Part shown: positions 1-10,649 of the stretch, one piece after another
Numbering within the stretch: position 1 is the stretch's first letter
Layout: every line of letters begins with the position of its first letter
NCBI GenBank assembly: GCA_003313425.1
Contig: NHZP01000012.1
Location: 1,488,001 to 1,552,000, forward strand
Direction: 5' to 3'
DNA length: 64,000 bases
DNA from: Pseudopyrenochaeta lycopersici
Taxonomy: Eukaryota; Ascomycota; Dothideomycetes; Pleosporales; Pseudopyrenochaetaceae
Notes under the pieces: generated by a model
Databases searched by the model: none
Seen by the model: the letters and a program-made list of their open reading frames with translations, nothing else
Told to the model about the DNA's origin: nothing
Translations under genes and position numbers: made by a program

Positions 1-27
1 CAGCGAGGGAGAGAAGTTGGGATAGGG

Positions 28-1818
28 TTAGAGGCCAAATTGCCCCTCAACCTCCTTCCTCCTCTGCTCCCTCTCCAGCTCCTGCCTGAGCTTCTCCACC
101 TCCTCCCCAACGCCCTTTTCCCCCTTTTTCCTCTGCCTCTCCTCGTACAGCGCCCTGCCCTTCATGATTCTCGCTACAATTTCAGCAGCATTGACATTTT
201 GGAATTCGTGGTTAGCGATTTCGCGGTAAATGTTCAAGGCCTTGGGGACAGCATAGGGGTCGTAGGTCAGGGGCATGAAGGCGGTTATGCCGTGGTAGAC
301 GAGGGGGAGGGAATTACCAGTGGCGGTAGTGGATGGGATGGTGGGGTTCTGGGGGGTATTGTAGGGGAGGGTTAGGAGGAAGGCTTTGCTGAGGGAGAAG
401 GGGGCACCGAAGATGGCAGCGTGGATGTACTGGTTGTGTGCGTGTCAGTGTTGGGGAAAAAAAAAGGGGGGGGGGGGGGGGGAATGGGGGATGAGGAGGA
501 GACGGCTTACTTTACACTGCAGGGCGCAGAGGCCGCGCTCAAAGATGTTCATGATGGGGTAGTTGATGCCTTTCCAGTGGTTGATGACTTCGTCCTCGTG
601 GATACCAGCGACCAGGAAAACTGGGCCGTAGTCTTCGCCGGCCGTGTCTATGCGCTCCTTCTTGGCGGCTTCGGTGTACCAGCCGCGGTCCCTTGCAGCA
701 GCCTCTTCCGATTGGGTGACCTGGCGCAGGAACTCGATGTGACCGGAGGAGAACAGATCCCAGCCTCCGTCGACGTAGACGACGACCTGGCCTGGCTTGA
801 GGCCCTTGCCTTGGACGAGCTGATGGAACTTGCCCTTTTCTTCTTTGACGGGGCCGACGGCGGGCGAGGCGGGCGAGTCCTGGCGGTTGGCGGCAGGGCG
901 GTGTTCGCCAGTGGTACTGCTGGTGGTGGTCCTGCGCAGCTTTGCGGGTCGCGAAGCATGCCAGTACCACACGTCGCAGCCGGGGGCACGGCCAGTCTCG
1001 TCGGTGGCATAGTCTTTGATGCGCTGCAGCATGGCTTGGCCAGTCTCCAGGCGCTCAGCCTCTCCGCCCGGGCCCTCGTCGCCGGACAGGCGCTTCTCGA
1101 GCGAGTGGATGAAGTGCGACTTGGTGCAGAGCAGCATGCGGCCGACGAGGTCGGTGGTGGAGATGCCCGGGGTGCGCTTGACCACCTTGAAGCGCTGGGC
1201 GGCCTTGACGTAGCGGTAGCAGTCCTTGCCGTCGCTGTCCGAGGTGATGTCATCGCCGTGGACGACGTAGTGGCAGCCGTAGTGGGAGATCCAGGGGAGC
1301 GAGGTGACGTAGGGGGCCCTGGGGATGGCCTTGGTGGCCCATCGGCAGGCCTCGACGGCCATGACACTGGCACAGTCAGTCAATGTTGGTGGGGGAGGGC
1401 GCCGGTGGGGGGGGAGGTTGCGCACCGCTCGTCCAGGCGCATCACCGTGGGGCCCTTGTTCTCGAGGATGGCCTCGTCCGAGTGGACGCCAACGAGCAGC
1501 TCGGAGCCCAGCTGGCGGGCCTGCAGCATGGCGCCGGCATGTCCTGGTGGTGAGGTGAGCCGCGAGCTCTACAGCATGGCCGAGCGTGGACACGGGCGAG
1601 AAGGAGCAGCAGGCGTACCGTGGTGGGCAAAGTCAAAGCAGCCGTCGACCCAGATGCGGTCGCGCGAGACTGGAACATCGTCCTGGGGATCCACGGGCCA
1701 GAGGCCGCCCGAGGGAATCCACTCTCCCTGCCTCGTGTGGTCAGCGGCTATTGGGGGAGGGAGGGAGGGAGGGGCGGGGCGGGGCGGGGCGCACCTTTGC
1801 GCTCTGTCTGCGCTGCAT
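28..1818 (-). CDS. ECT1: Ethanolamine-phosphate cytidylyltransferase (CTP:phosphoethanolamine)
   Basis: Makes CDP-ethanolamine from CTP and phosphoethanolamine, the rate-setting step of the Kennedy route to phosphatidylethanolamine. Five exons on the minus strand fit in phase: 1818-1795, 1727-1619, 1543-1426, 1366-511 and 429-28 (502 aa). The first cytidylyltransferase fold shows RIWVDGCFDFAHHGHAGAM (HxGH nucleotide-binding motif) and KRTPGISTT (RTxGxSTT motif). The second fold starts at VYVDGGWDLFSSGHIEFL, so both tandem domains of the eukaryotic enzyme are present. The C-terminus is a charged coil. Exon 1 encodes only eight residues, so the start is the least certain part; the acceptor at 1728 was chosen because it keeps phase. 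The last intron carries an A9/G17 homopolymer. The gene is divergent from the gene at 2270. Family assignment is firm; the extreme N-terminus is inferred. Confidence 0.93.
466..482. repeat. G17 homopolymer inside ECT1 intron 4
   Basis: A run of 17 G follows nine A (457-465), so on the coding strand the intron reads C17 then T9. This is a pyrimidine-rich tract between donor 510 and acceptor 430. Such runs are prone to slippage and to sequencing or assembly length error. Confidence 0.9.
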
Positions 1819-2269
1819 GGCGTAGGATGGGCAAGGCAGTGATGGCAGCGAACGTCTGGCGGCGACGTGAGGTCGGGCGAGGTTGCAGACAGGGGTGCGG
1901 CTGCAACACCACATCACTGGCCGACCACCAGTCGCCTCCGGGCGCCAGTGTGCCAGCGCGCCAGACTCTGTTCCTGCGTCGGGATGGGCCTCATTGGTGT
2001 CGCAGTACCAGTCGCGTCTGGGGCGCCCCCTCGGTCGCATCCCCTGGCGGCACTGGCCCTATACCTCGCATGTCTCTATAACCTCGCTGCACTCCCTCTC
2101 CCCCACCGCCCACCGCCCGCCCGCCAGCGCTCTGCACGCATCGCGCAGCCACCGCGCCAGCTAGTCGGGCGCTGCTGTGCCGGCCCGCCGCTGCAAAGGG
2201 TCTGTGACGTGAAACAACCCCTGATCGCTCGGTAGTGCTCCACCTCGCTGGGAAGCCCTCCACGGCACC
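1819..2269. promoter_or_regulatory. Divergent intergenic region, ECT1 / gene at 2270
   Basis: The 451 bp between two divergent starts is GC-rich with CT-rich stretches just before the 2270 ATG, typical of fungal promoters. The nearby tandem GGGGC units (1772-1791) lie inside the first ECT1 intron. I see no RNA gene or further ORF worth calling. Confidence 0.5.
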
Positions 2270-3860
2270 ATGGCCGATCCATCATCCACCACCACCACCA
2301 ACACCGCCAACAACAACCCCACCACCACCACCACCACCACCTCTGCCTCCCACGGCCTCTTCTCGCGCCGCCCCTCCTTCTTCGGCGGCAGGTTCAAGGC
2401 ACACCGGCCCTCCCCCTCCTCCACCCCGCCCACGCTCAATCTCGCGCCCGCTCCCAACACGGAGCTTGACGGCCCCAGCCAATCCGACTTCCCCCCCAAA
2501 GTGCACGCCACGCCACACAAGCGCAGGCAGGCCAGCAGGCACAGCATCGCCTCGTCCGTCACGGATCTCGGCTCGCAGTTGCGGCGCTCCCGCAGTGCCT
2601 CGCTGCGCACCAACACGTCCACCGCCACGGCAAGCACGTCCTCGCACAAGAGGACGCCCTCGGCAACCCTGGCGCTGACCTACTCCCCTGAGAAGGCTCC
2701 CGCCCCCAATGCCTCCCGCCCCGCCCTGTCCATCTCCACCTTCTCGCGGAGCAAGCAGAAGAGCACCGACAGCGTCAAGCCCGACGGTAACCCCGCCCAG
2801 CTCTACGAGAAGAGTCCGCTGAGCGCAGTCGACAAGCCCAAGACTCCCTTTGCCATGGCCGTCCCCATCCCCCTGCGCCATCCCCCGTCCCAGAAGGAGA
2901 TTCTGCAGGCAAACCAGCAGGCAAATCGCGCTCTCGCCCCAGCCGCTCCCATACCCGTCCCCATTGGCTCCAATCCCAATATCATCTTCCAGCACATCCA
3001 CGAACTCGCCTCGAAACGAATCTCCACCCTCGACTATCTAAGAAAAGCGTATGCCCGTCCCCCGTCCCCCATTCTGCACCCTGACTAACACTCTCTCTTT
3101 CTTCTCTGCTAGCCACGAAGGACGCATCTACTGGTTCAACACACTCCTCTTCTCCAAATCCGACCTCACTCGCCTTCCCTCCTTTACCATCCGCAACCAG
3201 GCCCGCCGCGCAACCCACTACCTCCTCCTCGGCTTCAGTCTCCCCACCATACTCGACCTCAACGCCAGCTCGCCCGCCGACTATCTCAAAGCCCTCAACG
3301 CCCTCTTACTCGAGTTCGAACAGTACCAGTCCATACACCCGGCCGACGGGAGTGCCCCGAGTTCCTTGAGCAGGACAAGGCTGCCGCAGATGTTCAAACG
3401 CGCAAACTTGAACATGGGCGGCAAGGGCCGCCGGAGCAGCAGTGCCAATGGAGACTTCCCCATGTTGACCCCAAGCAACAGTTTCTCGGGAGGCGATTTG
3501 CCCACGAGCATCGAGTCCCCGCCAAATGACGACCTTCTCCTACCAAACGAATCCTACACCCACTTGCAAACCCCTTCCTTGCCCTTCGATCCAGACTTCT
3601 TCAGCACCTTTGCAACCCTATGCGATGTCTTGATTGATTGCTACACAAAGATTCTCTCCATGCTGAGTACCCCGGAGAGCGTTGCCTTGGCTGGCGCTGG
3701 CGTCCCGAGCACCGTCGGCGATTTATTCAACAAAGCAGACGCCCGCGTACGCAAAATCATCCTGGCAGGCGTAGTCCGAGAATTCGAGGAGAGTTGTAGA
3801 GCCGGCTTGAAGAGCGAGGTCGGTGGCGTCGGCAAGGTCGTCCTCGGCGGCCTAATGTAG
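2270..3860 (+). CDS. Conserved fungal protein of unknown function, low-complexity N-terminus
   Basis: Two exons, 2270-3048 and 3113-3860 (508 aa); the 64-nt intron has a GTATGC donor and a CTAG acceptor. The first ~200 residues are low-complexity: a Thr/Asn/Ser-rich start and many Ser/Arg phosphosite-like patches (RRSRSAS). From about residue 235 a well-formed helical region begins (FQHIHELASKRISTLDYLRKAHEG, shown here only as its central motif LDYLRKAHEG, then IYWFNTLLF). It continues as an alpha-helical domain with a Ser-rich insertion (KGRRSSSANG) to the end. Codon use and the in-phase intron support a real gene. I do not recognise a named family. The layout, a disordered N-terminus plus a compact helical domain, suggests an adaptor or cytoskeletal/polarity protein, but that is inference only. 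Confidence 0.8.
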
Positions 3861-4185
3861 AGGGGAAACAAAAACGATTAGTGACGAACTGAGATGATCA
3901 TTCATAATGGCTTCACGATTTGCAATGACATATTCAGGCATGAATGGATGGATGGATGGATGGAACGGGATGGAACTGAAGGGTTGCATTCGTCTTTCTT
4001 CATAGCCGGCGTTACTGGAGGCATGTATAGCATAGCATTTGTTTCGGACGGGGATTGCGTGCCAAGGCTGCAGAGATGGTCCTAGTTAATGGATGTCTTG
4101 ACACCTCCCATGATTTGATGCATTGTACATGGCTGAACGTTTCCCCATCCACAATCCTATCCACCCCCTGAGAACCAGGTTCCTT
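3861..4185. other. Convergent 3' intergenic region with (TGGA)n repeat
   Basis: This region lies between the convergent ends of the gene at 2270 and NAA10. It contains a short ATGG/TGGA tetranucleotide repeat at about 3944-3964. No gene is seen. Confidence 0.6.
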
Positions 4186-5231
4186 TCAAGCCGCCGCCGC
4201 AGCTTCGTTTTTCTCCACCAAATCCACAACACCCTTTCCCCGTCCAACCTTTACTTTCCGCTTCTTCGCCGCATTCTTCTCATTCGCTCCTTCGCTACCA
4301 ACAGCTTCGCCCTCATCCTTGCCTTCTGTGCCAAATACCTCGTCCTCTTCGTCCCTCAGCTGCTCCTTTAGGTCTGCAAAATCCATCTTCATGCTATACG
4401 CATCCTCGCCGTCGGCGTAGTACTTGGCTTCGACCTTGTCCACGGTGAAACCAAGCGTGTCACGGTAGAGATGCAAAGCAGCCGTGTTGGAGACGCGGAC
4501 GTGCAGGGAGACGTAGTGTGCTGCAAACGTTTCCGCCATTGCGCGTTCTGCTCACCCAGGTTAGGGTCTGCGTAGATTGAGAAGGGGAAAGAGTAGGAAC
4601 ATTTGCTCGAGATTACGTGTGCTTGCAAATCCTTTCCAAGCAAAGGCTGCCGTTGCATACAAGCATAGGAAGTGTACGTACGTGACTGTCTCATCAGCTT
4701 TTCGGCAAGTCCAAGCCGTCGGTGCGTTCGCATGACGGATAGAGAGGTAATGTGGCCGTGTTGGACGCCATCCGTAGGTTCTTCTTCCATTTTGGCAAGG
4801 ACGTACCCTACAATCTTGGGAGGGTCGTAGGGAGATTTAGGGGGGCGTGATACCTGTGAGAAGATTACTCGTCTGATCTTGATGCTGTCCGGTCGCAAAA
4901 GACATAGTTGACAAAGGAACGAAACGTTGAAGCGTGTAGCGGCTGTCACGTGCCCATTCTTCTCCTTTGAAAAAATATCTTTGGTATCCTTTAATCTTAT
5001 ACAGTCCCCTATTACCAAAAACTCTGTCTTGATGTACTTGGGCACAACTCTTGTTGGTTTACGGGGGAGTTAGAGAGCTTGCAAACTTACATCAACAGCC
5101 ACATAACTCAACTGCGGCCAACTCATCGCATGATAGAGGTAATATTTGCAAAAATAGTTCTCGGGCAGGTTCGTAATATTGGCGAGTTGGACATGTGGTA
5201 TGTCCGACGGTCGAAGCACACGAATATCCAT
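4186..5231 (-). CDS. NAA10: N-alpha-acetyltransferase NatA, catalytic subunit (ARD1/NAA10)
   Basis: Catalytic subunit of the ribosome-associated NatA complex, which acetylates N-terminal Ser/Ala/Thr/Gly after methionine removal. Three exons: 5231-5091, 4853-4682 and 4547-4186 (224 aa). The start [15 protein letters not shown] matches the family's invariant N-terminus. Further motifs are [53 protein letters not shown] (the RxxGxA acetyl-CoA loop continues as RRLGLA) and [15 protein letters not shown]. Exon joins DV|SR and QSQ|RAM restore the family sequence exactly. The C-terminal tail is acidic then Lys-rich ([12 protein letters not shown]), typical of fungal ARD1. The first intron is long at 237 nt. 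It is divergent from the Alba-like gene. Confidence 0.96.
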
Positions 5232-5657
5232 CTTGACGGCCGCCTCGAATATTCCTTGCCCTGTCTTTGCGTCCTTCGCACGTTTGGGACTTTGTCCAGT
5301 CAAGATCAATATTCTCTCAGCGAAGCAATATAGATGGGCCCAGACGTATTCGACGTGAAGGCGCTAATGCGGATGCGGATGTGGATGTGTAGAAAGCTCA
5401 AAGTTGGATGGTGAATGAGGCTCGTTGCGTTAGGTAAGCCGACTGTGGGGTCGGCGATTAGACTAGCGCGCTGGTATCGCCGCCACATTTTAGAACTTTT
5501 GGCACGTCGACTCTCATAAACTCCCAATCATATGTTGCGTTCTTGTCGCTGCTCCAAATTGTACCATCGACTTCGGCCAATGCAACATCTCTCGTCTATG
5601 TGCAACTTGACTGAAACTATCGTCAACGCTTCATCATACTAGACTCTCCGCTCTGTG
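5232..5657. promoter_or_regulatory. Divergent promoter region, NAA10 / Alba-like gene
   Basis: 426 bp between divergent starts. No other coding signal or RNA gene is seen. Confidence 0.45.
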
Positions 5658-6605
5658 ATGGCAAAGGCCAAACGCATGAGTGATTTGTTCATATCGCCTA
5701 CCGAACAAGATGGAGGTCACTCAATGACTGCCGCTACTCTACCATACTCAAGTGAAGAGTCCGTACTTTCAGTCACTGGCACCACCGCCGAGCAGAACGG
5801 CGGCTTATTGAAGACTTTGGATGCTAGCAAGCGAACAGACTCCAAAGCCGGCAAGAAGAGCAATGCGCAAGGTCCAACAACCAAAACCGCAGTCAAGAAG
5901 CACACACAACCTCAAAAGCAACAAACAATCCACCCATTCCTCTATGAACCCTGGAAACTTCTCCCTCCTGAGATCCTCAAGCTTGTCGAATCTCAGGTCC
6001 AGCTCAAAATCTTGCAAAAGGCCGTACCAGTTGTCTTCACAAAGAATCAAAATCTAAGATCAGGAATCAATCGGCTGAAGGCATATCTTGGAGCCTATAG
6101 AGATCCCGCATCTACGATGGAAATGCCGGATTCGTTGCGGCAAGAGGATTGCGTGATCGCAATATCAGCACAAGGTGATGGAACGACAAAACTGGTTGGA
6201 ATAGTAGACATGGTCAAACGCATTGTGTCTCCAAGTGAGAAAGATAGGATTGCTGCTGTGTGCGTGGAGATATGGTGGGTTTACACCACACTCGGAAACA
6301 TTGAGACTGGTTCGAGCCTTAAGATCGAGGATGAAAACATCAATAAAGTGAGTGGTGAAACCGGTGATACGCAAATGATCGAAGCAGAAGAAGAAGCGTT
6401 CGAACCAATGGAAATCGACAGGGAGAAGTACCAGGATAGTGCGAGAGCGAGTCAATCAAACGCGACTCGGAAACGTACGATTCCAGTGCTAACCGTCTGG
6501 GTATCGAGAAAGCAAATTCCAGCATTTAAGCACACGTTTGGAGAGCAATCAATCACGGTAAAGAGAATGCAACAAGACGAGGACATGAAGATGCGTCAGA
6601 CATGA
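5658..6605 (+). CDS. Alba-like domain protein (RNase P/MRP POP7-like?)
   Basis: Intronless, 315 aa from the ATG at 5658; the codon before it is GTG, not a start. The first ~95 residues are polar and disordered. A compact domain then begins at LPPEILKLVESQVQ. It contains VVFTKNQNLRSGINRLKAYL, then DCVIAISAQGDGTTKLVGIV and DMVKRIV. This order (a basic strand, a helix, a hydrophobic strand with a Gly-rich loop, and a helix ending in VKR) is that of the Alba fold used by archaeal Alba and by the Rpp20/POP7 subunit of RNase P and RNase MRP. An acidic segment (EAEEEAFEPMEID) and a final strand (IPVLTVWVSRK) follow. The Alba assignment rests on motif spacing only; the link to RNase P/MRP is inferred. 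Confidence 0.7.
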   Translation: MAKAKRMSDLFISPTEQDGGHSMTAATLPYSSEESVLSVTGTTAEQNGGLLKTLDASKRTDSKAGKKSNAQGPTTKTAVKKHTQPQKQQTIHPFLYEPWKLLPPEILKLVESQVQLKILQKAVPVVFTKNQNLRSGINRLKAYLGAYRDPASTMEMPDSLRQEDCVIAISAQGDGTTKLVGIVDMVKRIVSPSEKDRIAAVCVEIWWVYTTLGNIETGSSLKIEDENINKVSGETGDTQMIEAEEEAFEPMEIDREKYQDSARASQSNATRKRTIPVLTVWVSRKQIPAFKHTFGEQSITVKRMQQDEDMKMRQT

Positions 6606-8015
6606 CCCTACCTCATTCTTCAAAGGACTGTTCATGATTCATATTTGTACACATACTTTCATAAATCTATATTGAAGACATGCGCCGCGTATCTCGATTC
6701 TCACATTGCTCTTCCGGATTGCGACGTATCACAATCCAAATTAGCACACAATGCCAATAGTTTCAGTAGAAAGCATGTTTGAGTACCAGAATTGTAAATT
6801 GTGAGAACTGTCATTCTTCTCGCCTTGGCTATTTCGTCTGACCACCGCCCACTATACGCTCCCCCTGTAATGATCACTGATGCGAATTGTTGAGAAGACA
6901 AAGACTATAATGTTGACGCACGACGCAAAGTGTCCCAGCATGTTGCATTCTCCACGCGGTGACCTAAAGCCATGTGCTACACCCTACAGCTTTGTCGGTG
7001 CCCAGGAGCAAGCACGGCAGTCCTGCTGTACACACTGATTCAAGGTTTTCACAAGTCGGTACTAATTACAATGCATAGCCATTGCGTTGACAATTCAACA
7101 TTACGCGCAATCGATAATGATTGGCCTGGGACTTTTACCCGTTCCTGATCTAGAGATCAACACAAAAGTCCTCCACTGTGAATTTCAACGGTCATGACAT
7201 CACAGGTCCAGGATCCATGCACGGACGTTACCGTACCCAGTCACTTTCGGTCCTTCAGCCACTTGGCCTTTGCATATATGGAGAAGCGACAGGCTTGCGA
7301 CCTGTGAAACGTTTTCAGGGTTTTTGATCCAGCAAACCAGAACACAATGATTTGGCTCAGCACAACGTGAGGCTTCCTACTATGGAATCAAGCGCCGATA
7401 GGCTCCATATTCCGAAACTTTCATCACGCAAAATTGGCCAGCACCAGGATATATTTGAGATTAGCCAAGAGCACACCCAGTTCGCGTTTCAAATGTGCAA
7501 GTGTTCCGAAGGACCAGAGTTTCTCAGGTTTGAGAGACTTGGCGCATTGATCGCTGAGCAAATGGATGAGGTGGACAGAAGCACTTGTACCGTCCCGTCT
7601 CTCTACACATTAGAGATACAACAAGATCCTAGCCACGGTAGCCTTGTAATGTTTCACTGGGGAAGATGAATGGCAAACATGCATTGTGAACAAGTCCATG
7701 GTGTAGGCTTCATCGCCGTTTACACCAAGCATCTGTCATTCTCGATCCCCTCCCCCCGGCTGTTACAAGCTTCACTAGTCATTAGCGCGCAAACACTTAA
7801 AAGTTTCCCATACTCGTATCCCTGTAGAGACGGTACAGGGCAGGCTTCCGCCTCGTCTTGAGTCGTGAGTTCATCCTCGTAGAGGAACAATGGCTTCGTT
7901 GCTTGCTTCGACATGCATTCCCCACTACTCACCCAATTTGCCATGGTTCAAATTACTTATACGCGTCTTGTGCAACGACATAGAGTCTTGCAATCACAGT
8001 GACACATCTCACAAA
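6606..8015. other. 1.4-kb region without a supported gene
   Basis: AT-richer than the flanking genes. The only ORF of note is 7382-7669 (+, 95 aa from ATG, MESSADRLHIPKLSS...). It has no recognisable motif and no clear promoter context. I found no tRNA-like cloverleaf. Confidence 0.5.
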
Positions 8016-9510
8016 ATGTCCAGCTACGAGCAGTTGCTCACTGCGGTGCTCTTGAACCCGCCGAAACCAAATGAACCACAGCCCTTGTCGAACCGTAGAG
8101 CAACTATTTACGGAACGAGCCTCACTTTCTTGGTATAACATTTCTTTCTAAACACTAAAAATAGGTACTAATGATGCTGACAGATTATATCATGGATGGC
8201 AGTCACTTTCCGCCTCTGGGTCCGCCTTGGAGTCCTCCGTGAACCTAGCTGGGGTGCGAAAAGGTCTCTCATGATTCGTATTTAGGACTTGAGCTGACAT
8301 TTTACCTCGATCTTTAGATGATGCGTTCATTTTTGTGGCAGCGGTACGTGGCAACTTAACGCTTCTGACAGGCTCTGCTCAACGCTTATGCGTACCATCA
8401 GATATGTAACACGGCAGCGACCATCTGCGTCTGTCTTTGTAAGAGCATAATGCAGTGGTAAATGCATCAAAACTCATGTTTGTAGCGGTAAACCATGGAC
8501 TGGGACGCCATATGTTATACATTGGTTTGCCAAATGTTGAGCGTTACCTATTGGTATCTTTCCATTCACAGCAAAAACTCTTTCGCTGACCAAGATAGTT
8601 CTTCTACATTGAACACAGTCTTTATGTGACGCAAAGCCTGCTTATCAAGTTATCGCTTCTCCTGCAATACCTCCGCATCTTCAAAGCTGGCGTCATGCGA
8701 TGGATATGCATTGTCCTCCTCGTTATTGTCAGCCTATGGGGACTTGGCTTCTCTATTGTTGCCTGGTTACCCTGTTTTCCAGTTCGAGGAGCGTGGGACC
8801 GCACCATCGGTGCCAAGTGCTACGGCTTCGGGTTCGGGGATGTGCAGTCCTTCATTGATATGTTCAGGGCTCATTCCGCATCAAACATGGCCTTTGACCT
8901 TGTCATCTTCCTGATCCCCATGGTATTGTTTGGTACGCCAAATCTGAAATTGAAGAATGTATTAGCCATGATTGGTATATTCGCTTTTGGTGCAATGTAA
9001 GTTGATAGTCCTGATAAAGTACGCATCATAGGCTGTAATAATCTATACTGACTCCGTAGTAGCGTCGTCGCCACATCAGTCTGGCGCCTCTGTGCCATTG
9101 TCGCAACTCGCGCCGCTACTTATCCCTACATCGATTTTACCTGGTGGTCGCCCACCATCATTATCCTTGCATGTCTTGAAATCGATCTTGCCATCATCTG
9201 CGCATCGATGCCGATCTTCTGGCCCATGATTGAAAAGTCCCTTTCTGCCATTTTTGTTAGTTTCGAGGTCGAGGTTGTCGAAGAGCGTATTGATGACTAC
9301 GGCTTAGCTTATGAACTAGAACATACGAAGAATAGGGATCGAAGAGTGCAAAGTATCAGTGGGACTTCAACACAGGAGCTTACGAATGAGGAGGAGTGTG
9401 GGGGAGGTGTGCTAAGGAGAGATTACTCCCTAGGTTTCGACTCACTAAATGAGGAACCTAGCGTGAAGACGGATATCAAAAGCACACCGAAGCCGAAGTG
9501 GGAGCTCTAG
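8016..9510 (+). CDS. Rhodopsin-domain integral membrane protein 1 (Pth11-like GPCR family)
   Basis: Fungal-specific seven-helix 'rhodopsin domain' protein, 388 aa, from seven exons: 8016-8132, 8184-8253, 8318-8343, 8402-8438, 8486-8553, 8599-8996 and 9060-9510. The joins restore family hallmarks: W|DDAFIFVAA (the WDD motif after helix 2), CLS|VNHGLGRH and ERYLL|FFYIEHSLY. Later landmarks are LLIKLSLLLQYLRIF, CYGFGFGDVQSFIDMF, SNMAFDLVIFLIPM and ATYPYIDFTWWSPTI. A hydrophilic, probably cytosolic tail of about 110 residues closes the protein. Exons of 26 and 37 nt show why this locus is easily missed. Members are candidate receptors for surface or nutrient cues, often expanded in plant-associated fungi; a ligand cannot be inferred. 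A paralogue follows at 10650. Confidence 0.9.
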
Positions 9511-10649
9511 TTTGATTATGGAAGTAAAAATTTGTAAAACGCTTCAAGCTATTAACAAGACAGTTGATCATGTTTGTGGGGCACATTAACTCTTCTAAAA
9601 CAGTGCGGAATATGCTCGTATTAACAGAGTCGGCCTTTACGCATAGTCACTTGCAATGGTATGTAAGGCGGGTGCTTGCCGGACAAAATGCTTGTGTACG
9701 AGCCCGATCGAAAAGCAATCCGGGATGCGCCACAATTCGCTACGATGGTGACTGTGCCAGGGCGTTTTTCCCTTGGAGCATTTTTGGCGGCTTTGAACCT
9801 GTGTACTGAAAGAATTTCGACTGTTATGTATTCTATAGTCATTGTTCAGAATGATCCGCCAATATGCCTGTAAGTGCAGAGGCAGTCAACTCCGGCTGGA
9901 GGCTCTTTCGGAGTTCTGCATCTCCAATCACATGAAGTTCCAACGCTCTCGTTGTGGAGCTGAGCAGGGCCTCCACAAGCCACGTAGTTCAAAGGATCCG
10001 AGGCTTGCGCTAGTGATGTGTTGCGCAAGGCGGTTACTAAAGCCGCTCCGTCTCATGAGAATTCTCTCAAAAGGTAGCCAATCATGATACCACAACTGTC
10101 GCCTATATACTTCGCCAGCTTTGGGGCTTCGCTTATCCACATCTCACTGCATTTCACTACCTTTGCAATTCCGAGCCAAGCTTCCATACTTGCAAAAACA
10201 GAGTTTGTGCTTTGTTGGTCGGCCTGACGTGAGATGGTGCTTCTCTGCCCCCTGTCGGCTAGCGATGTCCGTTTCCCACCTTAGCTCCACCGGGCTATCA
10301 CCAGACGCTCTCCTGAGGGATCTGCATGCCTCCGTAGGCCTTCACATCTACGGCTCTACATTCTTTTTGCTTCGCCTCGAAGGGCGGTGCAAGATGGATG
10401 TAATTCGCTCTGGCCTTTCGTGGGTAGGTGCTTCTTACTTGTGCTCGGCCAAGGCATTGTGGTAGGGTTCAATTCTTCGTCACCAAAGGATTCACGTAGC
10501 CAGTTAAAGTCCGGATCCGATTTAATTACAACATCATACCTACTGAAATATTTTGCTGCCAATATGTTCAGTTGCTCGCACATTTCGTATACGGTGCTGC
10601 ACTTGTAATTATCGCTTTTCGAAAAATCGTCTCGGTGTACCATCCCAAC
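9511..10649. other. 1.1-kb intergenic region between the rhodopsin-domain genes
   Basis: No exon structure, RNA gene or repeat found. Short open frames on both strands lack family motifs and splice support. The last few hundred bases presumably hold the promoter of the gene at 10650. Confidence 0.5.

Noticed and set aside
421..1842. 473-codon plus-strand open frame covering ECT1
   Set aside because: It is antisense to ECT1, whose minus-strand exons carry clear cytidylyltransferase motifs; the plus frame is low-complexity Gly/Val/Asp and follows from GC-rich codon bias.
2282..3001. Gly-rich minus-strand frame under the gene at 2270
   Set aside because: A shadow of the Thr/Pro-rich coding strand; no motif.
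7352..7669. Small plus-strand ORF in the 6.6-8.0 kb gap
   Set aside because: Begins with TTG; the first ATG gives 95 residues with no motif or splice support. Not called as a gene.
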